From Thermoguttaceae bacterium (GTDB lineage: Bacteria > Planctomycetota > Planctomycetia > Pirellulales > Thermoguttaceae), in assembly GCA_017937685.1 (NCBI GenBank), contig JAGBDD010000188.1:1-46807 (forward strand): a stretch of DNA of 46,807 bases, given 5' to 3'. Below the pieces are notes generated by a model, which worked only from the letters and a program-made list of their open reading frames with translations, had not been told where the DNA came from and ran no database searches. The position numbers and the translations under genes are program-made. Shown here piece by piece: positions 8,812 through 18,538 of the stretch. Positions within the stretch are counted from its first letter, which is position 1, and the number at the start of each line of letters is the position of its first letter.

Positions 8812-8995
8812 GTTTGAGTTTGCCGTCGTCCGAACGCGTTTTTTCGACGAGCGAATGCGAAGAGCGGCGCCGACGTCCGAGCAAAACGACGTTCGTTTTC
8901 TACTTTACGTCGCGTTATTCTTCGTTTTTCGTTTCGACGCGACGCTCGTCTTTTCCTATTTTGCCGTTTCCTCCCATTTTCCCGTTAGGCAGCTT

Positions 8996-11900
8996 ATGTT
9001 TTCGCTCCTTCCCAGTTACAGTTTTGAGGATTTTTCGCTTTATCGCAAATCTTCGGAAGTCGACGCGATTTTTTCCGCTTGGTCGGCGCTTTACCATCCC
9101 GCCTTAGTCGCCCATTTTGACGCCGCGCCGCGTTGGGAACCCGCCGGAAGTCCGACGTTCGGCTTAACGCCGCGCCTCGTCGTCGTTCCGCCTTGCGCCG
9201 AGAGCCTCCTTTCGAAAAGCTGGGTAAAATCGGCGGAAGAGGGGGGCGCGATTTTTATCCGCGACGTCGAAGACCGCGACGAAATCTTGCGCGTCGCGTT
9301 CGAAAAACTCGGAATCGACGCGCCGATCGGCGACGAAGAGTCGGAAACGTTCCTTTCGCTCGGCTTGACTTGTTTTCTCGAAGAATTGCTGACGCGCAAA
9401 CTGCGTTATATGAGCAACTTAGACACGCAAAACTTCGACTCGCGGGTCGTCGACGCGGCGAAGGCGCATATCGCCGGGAACGTCGAGGAACGGGAAACGA
9501 ATCTGCAAAAGGCGTTCGATCTCCTGACGCAAGCGAAGGAGTATTTCTTCCCGACCGCGACGAAACTTCTCGAGTTAACTTGGGTCGAAGAGGAAGACTT
9601 TGCGACCGCCCTTCCCGACGCGCTCCGCCTCCAACGCCGTCGCGACGAGAAATCGAACGTCGTCTTGCCGGTTCCGCTCCTCAAAATTTGCCGCGAACGT
9701 TACCCGGAAACGTTCGCGTTGTTAAAAGAGGAGATCGAGGCAAAACGGACAATCTTAATCGGCGGCGACGAATGGGAAGGCCCGCTTTACCTCCAATCGC
9801 CGCTGGAAATCGTTCGGACGCTCTTGGCCGGTCGCGCCGCTTACCTCGACGCGTTCGGGACGACGCCGAAAATTTTCGCTCGACGCGAAGCCGGTTACGC
9901 GCAAATTTTACCCCAACTCCTTAAATTAACGGGATACGAAGCCGCGTTCGCTCGAACTCGAGACGGTTGGACGCTCCTTGAAAAGCCGACCGACCGTTCG
10001 CGCTTCCTTTGGCAAGGTCGGGACGGCTCGACGGTCGGCGCGTTCTGCAAAAAACCGCTCGACGCGTCGGAAAGCGAAGAAATTTTGCAACTTCCCGAGC
10101 GGATCGGCAACTCCTATTATTCCGACGACGCGACCTCGATCGTTTTCGAGCGCCGCCCGGGCAAGGGGTCGCGTTGGTTGAGCGACTTCTTCCGAATGGA
10201 TCGTTATTCGCCGGTTTTGGGTAAGTTTTACGACTTTAACGAATATTTCGAGGTAACGCGCGGCGCCGGCGACAAGGAAAAGTTCGTCAAAGACCAATTC
10301 AAGACGAACTTTTTAACCCGTTCGGCTCGCCGCGAACGCCCCGATCTCGTTTCGAACTGGCCGCGGCGCCGACGATTGGGCGCGATTCTTTCGGCGCTCG
10401 ACGGACTCGAAGCGACCGTTCGCGAAGCGACGCTCAAAGCGAAACGGGACGACGCGGCGTTAAACTCGCTTTTTTCCGCCTATATTAACGCGTCGACCCG
10501 TCTTTCAGCCCGCGTCGCGGCGACGCTCGACGAACTCGACGCCCGTTTTCTCGTTCCGGACGTCGAGCCGTCCGCCGAAACAACCGAAAACGCGTCGACG
10601 CCGCAAACCGCTCAAACCGCCGATCTTGACGCGACGTTCGCCGAACTGGAAGCGGAAAAAAACGCGACGGTCGACGCGGCGGCCCGCTATCTCGCGGCGG
10701 CGACAAAATCGGTAAAAACGGCAAATACTAACGGCTTTCTCTTCATTAATCCGGCGGCGACCGCGCAAGAGATCGTTTGGGAAACGCGCCGAAACGCCGA
10801 CGACGAACCTTCTCAAACGGCCCAACTTTCCCAGTCCTCCCAATCCCCCGACGCCCCGACCGAAAATTCTCTCGACGACGCGGCGCGGCGCGCGGAAGCG
10901 GCGGAACTCGGTTTCCAACTGCGAACCTTTACCGGCGACGCCGGCCTTCGTCAACATATCGCGACGTTGCCGCCGACCGGCTCGTATTGGATTCCGAAAA
11001 CGCCCGGCGTCGAATATCGTTTCCTTAATCGCCCGGCATTCGAAACCGGCGCGCTCGATCCGGCCGATTTCCCGACGCTCGAAAACGACGCGAACGACGA
11101 AGCGGCGGCAAAATCGGCGTCGCCCGCAAAGTCGGCCTCCGAAACCGCGACGCCGAAGCGCAAAAACTCCTTTTTCCGCCAATTCGCCGCCAAACTGCGC
11201 GGCGGCGCGTCCGATTCGGCCTCTTCCGACGCCGCCGACGGAGCCGAACTTGACGCGAACGCCGAAACGCCGTCCCGTTCCGCGCTCGTCGAGTACGTCG
11301 AACAACGATATTCGGCGAAAGAAATCGAACGTTATTACGTTCTGCGCAACGAATATTTTGAAGTCAAAGTCGATCCGACGACCGGTTCCGTTCGCCGCTT
11401 AACGACCTTCAGCGTCGACGCGCCGGTCGTTTCGAACGGCTTGCTCCGTCATCCGAGCCGCGGGAATCGTTTCGCTTGGGACGTCGCGCTGAAACTCCCG
11501 GCGTCGCTCCGCCGCGACGACTGCCGTTCGCCGGAAGATTCCTGTTACGGTTACACTGTTTCCGCCGCCGACAAGATTTCCATACTCGCGTCGGGGCCGG
11601 CGCTCGGGCGTTTGCGCGTCGACGGTCGGCTCGTCGCGCCGAACGGCGAGAAAGCGGCGACCTTTACGCAAATTTTAACGATTCGTCGCGAAAGCCGAAT
11701 TATCGAGGTCGACGCGGAAATAACGCCGTTAATTTCGGCAAACGGGGCGCCTTGGGAAAGTTATTACGGCGTTCGTTTCGCTTGGAAAGACGGTCTCGCC
11801 GATCTTTACGGCGGCGTCGGCGCGACGCTCATTTGGACGGGTCGCGACTACCTGCAAGCGCCGGAATGCGTCGATATTCGGAGCGAAGAAAATATCGGAA

Positions 11901-12403
11901 TAACGGTATTGTCCGCCGGGCTTCCCTATTTTAAACGCGCCGGCGACACGCGGCTCGACGCCGTCTTGATTCCGGCGGGAGAAACGCGCCGACGGTTCCG
12001 CTTCGGCGTCGGGGTCGACCTCGAACGTCCGCACCGAACCGCGCTCGCATTCGCCGACGTTCCGCCCTTTACGCTCGCCGACGTTCCGTCCCCGAAACGA
12101 ATCGCGGCGACGCCCTTCGCGTCGAGCGCCGGAAACGTTCAAATTTTAGAGCGACGATCGATTTTAGACGCGGCGGGCGACTTCGTCGGAACGCGCTTGA
12201 CGGCGCTCGAAACGATCGGTTCGAAAACGACGACGACGTTAAAAGCGTCTCTTCCGATCGAACGCGTCGAGTTTATCGATTTTAACGGCGAACAGACCGA
12301 CAAAACGCTCGAATCGCCAACCGGTTCCGCGTTCGACGTCGAGTTCCGCCCCCGTCAGCTCCGCGTAATGAACGTTTACTTCCGTCGCGGCTCGCTCCGC
12401 TAA
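8996..12403 (+). CDS. GH38-like (alpha-mannosidase-fold) planctomycete protein
   Basis: The 1135-residue protein resembles a planctomycete family annotated as glycosyl hydrolase 38 N-terminal. It opens MFSLLPSYSFEDF, with a family-typical SAWSALYHPALVAHF, then a helical block (ELLTRKLRYMSNLDTQNFDS). A barrel-like region follows (ILIGGDEWEGPLYLQSPLE, FARREAGYAQILPQLLKLTGY), and the C-terminal half is beta-rich (YYVLRNEYFEVKVDPTTGSVRRL), like the mannosidase sandwich domain. I cannot point to the canonical GH38 nucleophile, so activity is uncertain. There is no clear signal peptide. Low-complexity inserts lie around nt 10560-10640, 10800-10870 and 11090-11270. The start at 8996 fits the family N-terminus and has AGG 6 nt upstream; the ORF extends to 8765, but that part overlaps the terminator. 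Confidence 0.7.
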   Translation: MFSLLPSYSFEDFSLYRKSSEVDAIFSAWSALYHPALVAHFDAAPRWEPAGSPTFGLTPRLVVVPPCAESLLSKSWVKSAEEGGAIFIRDVEDRDEILRVAFEKLGIDAPIGDEESETFLSLGLTCFLEELLTRKLRYMSNLDTQNFDSRVVDAAKAHIAGNVEERETNLQKAFDLLTQAKEYFFPTATKLLELTWVEEEDFATALPDALRLQRRRDEKSNVVLPVPLLKICRERYPETFALLKEEIEAKRTILIGGDEWEGPLYLQSPLEIVRTLLAGRAAYLDAFGTTPKIFARREAGYAQILPQLLKLTGYEAAFARTRDGWTLLEKPTDRSRFLWQGRDGSTVGAFCKKPLDASESEEILQLPERIGNSYYSDDATSIVFERRPGKGSRWLSDFFRMDRYSPVLGKFYDFNEYFEVTRGAGDKEKFVKDQFKTNFLTRSARRERPDLVSNWPRRRRLGAILSALDGLEATVREATLKAKRDDAALNSLFSAYINASTRLSARVAATLDELDARFLVPDVEPSAETTENASTPQTAQTADLDATFAELEAEKNATVDAAARYLAAATKSVKTANTNGFLFINPAATAQEIVWETRRNADDEPSQTAQLSQSSQSPDAPTENSLDDAARRAEAAELGFQLRTFTGDAGLRQHIATLPPTGSYWIPKTPGVEYRFLNRPAFETGALDPADFPTLENDANDEAAAKSASPAKSASETATPKRKNSFFRQFAAKLRGGASDSASSDAADGAELDANAETPSRSALVEYVEQRYSAKEIERYYVLRNEYFEVKVDPTTGSVRRLTTFSVDAPVVSNGLLRHPSRGNRFAWDVALKLPASLRRDDCRSPEDSCYGYTVSAADKISILASGPALGRLRVDGRLVAPNGEKAATFTQILTIRRESRIIEVDAEITPLISANGAPWESYYGVRFAWKDGLADLYGGVGATLIWTGRDYLQAPECVDIRSEENIGITVLSAGLPYFKRAGDTRLDAVLIPAGETRRRFRFGVGVDLERPHRTALAFADVPPFTLADVPSPKRIAATPFASSAGNVQILERRSILDAAGDFVGTRLTALETIGSKTTTTLKASLPIERVEFIDFNGEQTDKTLESPTGSAFDVEFRPRQLRVMNVYFRRGSLR

Positions 12404-12441
12404 TCGACGTTCCAAACCGCGCCGCCGTCTTCCGACGTTAA

Positions 12442-12471
12442 AAAACGCTCCGAGCTTTCCCGGAGCGTTTT
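12442..12471. terminator. Bidirectional terminator between convergent genes
   Basis: An 11-bp stem (AAAACGCTCCG / CGGAGCGTTTT) with an 8-base loop. It is A/T-flanked on both sides and placed between the GH38-like gene (plus) and the PD40 gene (minus). Confidence 0.85.
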
Positions 12472-12593
12472 CCATTTCACTTAATCGACGCGTTTTAACA
12501 TCGAAACGGTCGAATCGCGCCGCTTTGCGACCGCTTCGACCGCCTTTTATCTCAACGCAAACGGAGCGTCGCCCCGACCGTTCGCTTTTCGTC

Positions 12594-14351
12594 TCAACGC
12601 AAGCGAAGCGTCGCCTTTTCCGGCGTTTCGTTTTTCGCGTCGCGAAGCAATTCTCGCTCCGAAATTTGAACCGGTTCGACGGTCAACTCCGGCACGTTGA
12701 ACGATTTTGTCGCGTTTAACGTTTTTGCCGGGTCGCGTTGCGGCAACATAAACGGTTTTGAAACTTCCCCATTTTCTCCAATATGCGCAAAGTAAAGCCG
12801 GGTGTGCGAGCCGTCGTCGCGGCGCGAGCTAAAAACGAACCAACGCCCGTTCGAACTCCAAGAATGATAGGAGTCCGGCTCGGTCGGCGAGTTGACTTCG
12901 TCGAGCGCCCGCGCTTTCCCGGTCGTCAAGTCGAGCGTCCAAAGGTCGGCGTCGCGGAACCAAATCGGGAAACAGCCGCGCCGGGCCAAGGTGAACATCA
13001 ACGATTTCCCGTCCGGCGAAACGCGGGGAAACGCGGCGCTTTTATCGAGCGCGACGGCGTCGAAGACCCGTTCCGGCGCGCCAAACGTCTTCGTTTTCTC
13101 GTCGAAATCGACCTTCATAATATCGTACTGAAATTCGTCTTGCACAAACGGAACCTCGTCTTTGCGCGCCTCGACCGGCTGGCGCGGCGTTTTGAAATCG
13201 GGCGCCTTCGCGCAACAATAATAAAGCGTTTTTCCGTCCGGCGACCAAGTCGGATAGGTCGGCAAATAATCGTCGTCGCTCGGCAAAATCGGCGTCAACT
13301 CGTTTTTCTCGACGTCGTAGAGGAGCAAATCGGAGAAGGAATCGATAACGTTAATTCGATTTTTGTTCCGCGAGTGAAAAATTTGCGACGTCAAATTCGA
13401 CGAAAACGCGACGCGCGGCGAGTTCGGACGCCAAGCCGCGTAAGCGCATCCGGCGTCGAGCCCTTCGGCGTTCAAGTCGACTTTCTTAACGGCGCCGCGG
13501 TCGACGACGACCGTTCCGCCGTTTTTGAAACGCAAATGAAAGAGGAACGAATCGGTTCGGCCCGCTTGGAACGTATGACAGTTGACGCAAGTTCGCTCGG
13601 CGACGAGGCGGGCGCGGATAATCGGGCGTTCCTCGAACGTTTCGAGCGACCGACTCCAAAGCGCAAGATCGGAATAATACTCGTAACCGGGAAAAACGAG
13701 ACGATACGAAACCCAAGGATCAATCGGCTCGGACGCGACGCGCATTTCCCAGCCGGCGTATTTCACCCAACCGCCGCCGTTTTCTTTCTCGGCGCGTTTT
13801 TCCCCGCTTCTTCCATTTTCCCCATTTCTCTCGCTTTCTCCGTTTCTTCTATCTTCTCCGCTTTCCCGTTCGTCGACGTTAAGGGCAAAAAGTTCAAAAC
13901 GCAACGCTTTGCCGACGTTCCGCTCAAGCAAACGCCGCCATTTCCGTTGCGAAAAGCGAATTTCTTTTCCGGAAAACGTCGCGACCGACTCTTCGGCGCC
14001 GTCTTCGAAGACGCAAACAACGAACCGTTCGGCGTTTTCTTGAACGTCGAAGTTCAGCGGCGCGACGTTCGGCGGAATCGTTACGTCGCGATAATCCGGG
14101 TAAATCGTCGGCGCTCGGTCGAGAACGGCGAACTCGGTCGGCGGTTCCGGGGCGGCGTTCCCGACGACCAACGCGACGACGGCGAGAAAACCGACCGCGC
14201 CAACGACCGCCGCAAGGAAACCGCGTCGCTTCGATTCGCGACCATTTCCCGTTTCGTCGCTTTCGCTATTTCCGCTATCTTCTTCATTCTCGCCATTTTG
14301 AACCGTCGACGTTTCCGCCGCGTCCGCTTTTTTCTCGTCAGTCGTCGTCAT
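12594..14351 (-). CDS. Membrane-anchored PD40/TolB-like beta-propeller protein with a c-type haem motif
   Basis: The protein has 585 residues. An acidic N-terminal tail precedes one TM helix (44-64), placing the rest outside the cytoplasm. Residues 212-300 contain PWVSYRLVFPGYEYYSDLAL and CVNCH (255-259), a single covalent haem-attachment motif. WD40-like PD40 blades follow (AAWRPNSPRVAFSSN, PTWSPDGKTLYYC, RVSPDGKSLMFTL, SWSSNGRWFVFSS). I know this domain order from Bacteroidota gut proteins; the function is unknown, possibly redox or binding. A Glu/Asn/Arg-rich insert lies at 160-195. I chose the ATG at 14351 because GGAGG is 8-9 nt upstream and a near-consensus promoter lies upstream; the longer ORF to 14582 would include that promoter. 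Confidence 0.82.
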   Translation of the reverse strand: MTTTDEKKADAAETSTVQNGENEEDSGNSESDETGNGRESKRRGFLAAVVGAVGFLAVVALVVGNAAPEPPTEFAVLDRAPTIYPDYRDVTIPPNVAPLNFDVQENAERFVVCVFEDGAEESVATFSGKEIRFSQRKWRRLLERNVGKALRFELFALNVDERESGEDRRNGESERNGENGRSGEKRAEKENGGGWVKYAGWEMRVASEPIDPWVSYRLVFPGYEYYSDLALWSRSLETFEERPIIRARLVAERTCVNCHTFQAGRTDSFLFHLRFKNGGTVVVDRGAVKKVDLNAEGLDAGCAYAAWRPNSPRVAFSSNLTSQIFHSRNKNRINVIDSFSDLLLYDVEKNELTPILPSDDDYLPTYPTWSPDGKTLYYCCAKAPDFKTPRQPVEARKDEVPFVQDEFQYDIMKVDFDEKTKTFGAPERVFDAVALDKSAAFPRVSPDGKSLMFTLARRGCFPIWFRDADLWTLDLTTGKARALDEVNSPTEPDSYHSWSSNGRWFVFSSRRDDGSHTRLYFAHIGENGEVSKPFMLPQRDPAKTLNATKSFNVPELTVEPVQISERELLRDAKNETPEKATLRLR

Positions 14352-14441
14352 TTTCCTCACCCTCCGCTCCGTTTTCGCGGTTTGCGTCTTTTGCTCAAAC
14401 GCCGCAAAGCACCGTTTTGTTCCGGCGTTTCTTTCCTCTTC

Positions 14442-14470
14442 ATTATACCGGAGACGCGCGGTTTCGTCAA
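14442..14470 (-). promoter_or_regulatory. Near-consensus sigma70-type promoter of the PD40/haem gene
   Basis: On the minus strand, TTGACG (14470-14465), a 17-nt spacer and TATAAT (14447-14442). This is the best vegetative promoter in the window and implies a 5' leader of roughly 85 nt before the ATG at 14351. Confidence 0.8.
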
Positions 14471-14616
14471 AGAGGGCGTCGCGGCCGCGCCAACCGTTAA
14501 AATCGTTCGCCGCGTCGACAAAAAAACGTCGAACCGGAAAGTTCGACGTTAAAAGTTCGGAATAACGTCCGAAATATCGCAATTCGACGTTAAAACACGC
14601 CGACTAAACAAAACCG

Positions 14617-16176
14617 CTAAAATTTAACGGCCGCTTGCAGAATCAACGTGTCGTGCGTCGCGTCGACCGCTTCGCCGCCCCGTCGCGCGTCGATGAAGGC
14701 GCGTTCCCAGTTCAGCGTCCACATTGTTTTCTCGTTCCAATACCAGTTAAAGCCGGTCGTTAAGCGGTTGACCGTTCCATACGTCGCGCCTGCGGATTCG
14801 CGCAAACTGTTCGCTTCCGTCCAGCTCCATTTCCCCAAAAGCTCCCAAGCTCCCCAATTTCCGGCGACGACGCGATCTTTCGTATTAACAAACCGGGCGT
14901 CTTCGGCGATTTTTGGACTGGAAAAACGCCCCATATCCTTCGAATACCCCCAAGCGCAACCGGGCGTCAACATCCAACGCGATCCAACGGTCGCGCCATA
15001 GGCGTTCCCGCCGTCTTCGACCGACTTGAGGAACGCGTCCGCCGTCGTCGCGAATCCTTTGTGCTGCCAAGCCGTTTCGATTTCCGAAACGGAATACGAA
15101 CGATCGGCGAGAGAAATCGTTCCGTCGAGGAAATACGGCGCGGAAAAACTTCCGCCAAGACCGCGGGTTCGAAAACGTTGCGTCGAATCGTCGGCGCCGG
15201 GCGCGACCCAATAATAGCTCCCGCCGAGATGCATCAGCTCGTTCAAAAGCCCGTCTTCGCCTTCTTCGTAAATCGGCGTTCCGGAAAGCCGCGCGTTCAA
15301 CACCAGCCCCGGATTGTCGTCGAACGTCCCGTAAGGCTCCGTATTAAAGGACTTCGGGATAAACGCGCCGGTAAAAAGTCGAACGCGTTCGTCGGCGGTA
15401 TGCCGCGTCGAACCGATCCCGAAACGGCGCCCTAAACGAAAGATTTGCGCGTCTTCGTCGCAAACCGCGTAAGGCGTGTCGTAAAGAATCGTCATCGAGT
15501 CGATCCCCGACTCGACGTGAAACTGACCGATTCGGACGTCGCCGAAGTAACGCGTGTCGTTGCAACGGAGATAAAAGTCGTAAATCTTGACTTTTTCGGC
15601 GACGGCGAGGCAAAATATATATTCAAGATTGCCGTACCCGGAGCCGCGCATCGTCAAGCAAACGTCGCGCAAACGCCAAGTATTCGACGTTTCGCCGTAA
15701 AAATCGTTAAATTCGGCGTCGGCGGAGGTCAACGAGACGTCGGCGATCGCTCGCCCGCTGAATTTCAAATTAAACGGAGCGTTCGGGTCGGCTTTTTTCG
15801 GCGCCGGTTCCGCTTCCTTCGCCTTCGCGGCTTCAAAATCGACTTTGAGGGCCGCCGTTTCTTCGCGCAACGCCGCCAACTCGGCTCGGAGCGCCGCCGT
15901 TTCCTCCGCGAACGCGTTGAAATCGCCACCTATTCCGTCCGCCAAAGCGACCGACGCGTCGTCGCTCGCGTCGTCCGTTTCATTCTCGTTAACTTCTTCA
16001 ATTTCGTTGTTTAACTCGCCGCTTTCGGCTTCGTCCGTCGACAAAACGAGCGACGTTCCTTCGCCTGCGTTCCAACCGTCGAAACCGTCGGCGCCCAACG
16101 AAGCGTCCAACGCGCTCCAACCGAGCGAGCAAACAAGAGCGCCCGCCGCGGCTTTTTTCCATCCTTGGAATTTCAT
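14617..16176 (-). CDS. Outer-membrane porin (OprP/O-like)
   Basis: The 519-residue protein has a signal peptide (KKAAAGALVCSLGWSALDAS), an acidic linker and a coiled-coil heptad segment (ETAALRAELAALREETAALK). About 350 residues of alternating aromatic/polar beta strands follow, ending in a terminal aromatic residue (AAVKF), as expected for outer-membrane barrels. Segments such as FNLKFSGRAIADVSL, GYGNLEYIFCLAVAE and GFNWYWNEKTMWTLNWE match the phosphate-selective porin O/P type common in planctomycetes. The coiled coil probably trimerises the protein or anchors it to the wall layer. Two ATGs compete: 16182 has GAGG too close, while 16176 has GAGG at 8 nt and is preferred. A TTGACG at 16274-16269 may be a -35 element, but I see no good -10 element. 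Substrate is unknown. Confidence 0.85.
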   Translation of the reverse strand: MKFQGWKKAAAGALVCSLGWSALDASLGADGFDGWNAGEGTSLVLSTDEAESGELNNEIEEVNENETDDASDDASVALADGIGGDFNAFAEETAALRAELAALREETAALKVDFEAAKAKEAEPAPKKADPNAPFNLKFSGRAIADVSLTSADAEFNDFYGETSNTWRLRDVCLTMRGSGYGNLEYIFCLAVAEKVKIYDFYLRCNDTRYFGDVRIGQFHVESGIDSMTILYDTPYAVCDEDAQIFRLGRRFGIGSTRHTADERVRLFTGAFIPKSFNTEPYGTFDDNPGLVLNARLSGTPIYEEGEDGLLNELMHLGGSYYWVAPGADDSTQRFRTRGLGGSFSAPYFLDGTISLADRSYSVSEIETAWQHKGFATTADAFLKSVEDGGNAYGATVGSRWMLTPGCAWGYSKDMGRFSSPKIAEDARFVNTKDRVVAGNWGAWELLGKWSWTEANSLRESAGATYGTVNRLTTGFNWYWNEKTMWTLNWERAFIDARRGGEAVDATHDTLILQAAVKF

Positions 16177-16435
16177 CCGCATTTCCTCGCGTTAAAATTT
16201 TCGAGCCTGCCTCTCGCTCAAATCCTAACTCTTATCATCGAGAAAAAAATGCGGAAAGATAAATTTTTCGTCAAAAAAATTAAGACTTAAAGAAAAGAAA
16301 CGACAAAAATATTTTTTGCGCGCGCCCAACTGTTTTCAGACGCTGCTTTTGTCTCAAAAAAGCGCGTTTCTTCTTAAAAATCGATATGCGCGCCGCCGTT
16401 TAAATTTCGAACGGCGCGTTTCGACGTTCGCGTCG

Positions 16436-17869
16436 TTATTCCGCCTCTTTCGTCAGCGAATACGCGGCGATCTTCCTGTCGAGCGTCGTTCGTTCGACGC
16501 CTAGCGACTTCGCGGCGCGGCTTTTATTCCACGAGAAATGTTTTAACGTCTCAAGAACAAGTTTTCGCTCCATTTCTTTCAGCGAAACGGGCTCAAACGG
16601 CGCGTTTTCCGCCGCGACGCCGCGTTTTTGGCAGTCGCAGACGACCGGCGGCTCGACGACGCCGAGCGCCGACGTCAGCAAATCGGCCTTTTCGACCGTC
16701 GGCGGGTTCCCCATCAAGACGGCGCGCTCGACGATATTCTTTAACTCGCGAACGTTCCCCGGCCAAGGATAAGCGTTGAGCGTCGCTCGCGCCTCCGCCG
16801 AGAAACCGAGGTAACGCCGCCCGGTCTCGCGCGAAAATTTGTCGAGAAAATGATCGGCCAACGCGTCGACGTCGCCCGCTCGTTCGCGCAACGGCGGCAC
16901 GACGATTTCCAAAACGCGCAACCGAAAATACAAATCGCGACGAAAACGTCCGGCGGCGACCTCCTCCTCCAAGTTGCGATTCGTCGCGGCGACGACCCGA
17001 ACGTCGACCGAAATCGGCTTGTTTCCGCCGACCCGCTCGAACGAAGCGCCCTCTAAAACGCGCAAAAAAGCGGCTTGCAACGCCGGATTCATCTCCGCGA
17101 TCTCGTCGAGGAAAATCGTTCCGCCGTCCGCCGCCTCAAACTTGCCGATTTTCGTTTCGCTCGCGCCGGTGAACGCGCCCTTCTCGTGTCCGAAGAGTTC
17201 GCTCGTCAAAAGACTTTCGGAAAACGCCGCGCAATTCAAACAGATCATCGGCCCGAACCGCCGCGAACTCTTCTCGTGCGCCGCCCGCGCGACCAACTCC
17301 TTCCCGACGCCGCTTTCGCCGCGGATTAAAACGGTCGCCTTCGACCGCGCCGCCCGTTCGACCGCCGACTCGACCGCTCGAATCGCGTCCGAAACGCCGA
17401 TCATCTCGATATTTTGCCCGAGCAGGCTCCGCAACCGGCGGTTTTCCGTTCGCTCGCGGCTCAAATACGCGGTCAGCTCGTTTTGACGGTCGAAGAAATT
17501 TTGCGTCGACCAAATCTCCGACGGAGCGTCCCGGCGCTCGCCGCTCGCCTCGAACGTTCGCGCCGCCTCGACGAGAAGCGTTTCGCGCCCGATTTGAATT
17601 TTGGAACCGATCAAGATTTCCGCTTCGCCGTCGACCGTTCTTCCGTCGACCGTCGTTCCGTTGCGGCTCTTCAAATCGCGCAAAAACCAACGGTCGTCCC
17701 GAAATTCGATCGTCGCGTGAAACCGACTGCACCGGTCGTCGTTCAAAACGACGGCGTTTTCGAACGCGCGGCCTATCGTCGTCGGTCGATTTTTGCGCAA
17801 AAAGAAGGCGACCGACGGCGCGCCGTTTCTAAAACAGATCAGCTCGAGATTTTGAGTCGAATATTCCAA
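16436..17869 (-). CDS. FHA-domain sigma54-dependent transcriptional activator
   Basis: The protein has 477 residues. Residues 18-100 are an FHA domain with phosphothreonine-binding signature residues (G33-R34, S48-R49, H51, N70-G71). Residues 155-390 are an AAA+ sigma54-activator domain with Walker A GESGVGK (184-190), the sigma54 loop GAFTGA (231-236), Walker B TIFLDE (251-256) and PWPGNVREL (368-376). Residues 440-470 are a Fis-type HTH ([20 protein letters not shown]). It should remodel sigma54-RNA polymerase at enhancer-dependent promoters, with the FHA domain replacing the usual receiver, so its input is probably Ser/Thr phosphorylation. The kinase gene two genes upstream on the same strand is an obvious candidate partner. 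Its targets are unknown; I found no consensus -24/-12 promoter in front of the porin. Confidence 0.95.
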   Translation of the reverse strand: MEYSTQNLELICFRNGAPSVAFFLRKNRPTTIGRAFENAVVLNDDRCSRFHATIEFRDDRWFLRDLKSRNGTTVDGRTVDGEAEILIGSKIQIGRETLLVEAARTFEASGERRDAPSEIWSTQNFFDRQNELTAYLSRERTENRRLRSLLGQNIEMIGVSDAIRAVESAVERAARSKATVLIRGESGVGKELVARAAHEKSSRRFGPMICLNCAAFSESLLTSELFGHEKGAFTGASETKIGKFEAADGGTIFLDEIAEMNPALQAAFLRVLEGASFERVGGNKPISVDVRVVAATNRNLEEEVAAGRFRRDLYFRLRVLEIVVPPLRERAGDVDALADHFLDKFSRETGRRYLGFSAEARATLNAYPWPGNVRELKNIVERAVLMGNPPTVEKADLLTSALGVVEPPVVCDCQKRGVAAENAPFEPVSLKEMERKLVLETLKHFSWNKSRAAKSLGVERTTLDRKIAAYSLTKEAE

Positions 17870-17954
17870 CGCGCCGCCCGCTTTCCGTCAAAACGCGCGG
17901 TTCTCGCTCCGCGCTCGTTTTAAAAATCGCGTTAATCCGCAAACTCGCCGTCGT

Positions 17955-18485
17955 TTAACGTCCGTCGCGTCCGCTCTTTCGCCGTTCGGCGCGTTCGCGG
18001 TCGAGTTCCAAACGCCTCGCGACGTCCCAAAGTTGAAAGTTGCCCGAACACGGCGTCGGAACGCAAAGACGCGGCTCCCGCAGAACCCAGCAAAGGGGCC
18101 CGACGGCGAACCCGCGGTCGAACCGGTCGTCGCCGAACCGCCGCAAAAACTCGTCGAGCGGCAAAATATCGACCAGCTCGACCGTTCCGATAATCGCGCC
18201 GCGAACAAACTCCGTCGGCGGCTCGATCCCCAACGCGGCAAACGTCGCGGCCGCGTCGGCGTCCGACTCCTTCGAAACGGCGGCGTGAATCGCGATCCGT
18301 CCCCGAAACCGCGTCGCCCAAGAGCGGTTCTCGACCCGTTTCCAACCTTGCGCGATCGCCCAAGCCCAAGGCGCGCGAATCGTCAACGCCTTCAAATCGG
18401 GCGACGCGGCGAGGTCGAGCGTCGGCGGTTCGGCGGCGCGAAATCGTTCGCAACGACGTCCGTTCATTTTAGTTTCATTTTTCAT
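17955..18485 (-). CDS. ASCH-domain protein
   Basis: The core KALTIRAPWAWAIAQGWKRVENRSW, followed by FRGRIAIHA and then GAIIGTVELVDI, is a clear ASCH/PUA-like beta-barrel signature, including the conserved G-x-K-x-x-E-x-R pattern. ASCH proteins are predicted or known RNA/nucleotide binders or hydrolases. The C-terminal tail is very basic (RRLELDRERAERRKSGRDGR). The start is uncertain: ATGs at 18485 and 18467 lack a Shine-Dalgarno, while a TTG at 18542 overlaps the TGA of the kinase gene and could be translationally coupled. The gene sits between the kinase and the FHA/sigma54 activator, 85 nt before the latter, which suggests one operon. Confidence 0.75.
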   Translation of the reverse strand: MKNETKMNGRRCERFRAAEPPTLDLAASPDLKALTIRAPWAWAIAQGWKRVENRSWATRFRGRIAIHAAVSKESDADAAATFAALGIEPPTEFVRGAIIGTVELVDILPLDEFLRRFGDDRFDRGFAVGPLCWVLREPRLCVPTPCSGNFQLWDVARRLELDRERAERRKSGRDGR

Positions 18486-18538
18486 TTTTAAACGTCGCGT
18501 TTCTTTCGACGCGCTCCGCTTCGTTCGTCGTCGAGCGT

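Noticed and set aside
8765..8995. Longer start for the GH38-like protein
   Set aside because: It begins inside the btaA terminator hairpin, and the family-like N-terminus starts at Met 8996.
14352..14582. Longer start for the PD40/haem protein
   Set aside because: The extension would include the near-consensus promoter at 14442-14470, and GGAGG sits correctly before the ATG at 14351.
16246..16274. Promoter with TTGACG in front of the porin gene
   Set aside because: The -35 is good, but the hexamer 17 nt downstream (CATTTT) is a poor -10, so I did not list it as a feature.
16183..16435. Sigma54 promoter upstream of the porin as a target of the FHA activator
   Set aside because: I found no TGGC-N8-TTGC-like -24/-12 pattern on the relevant strand.
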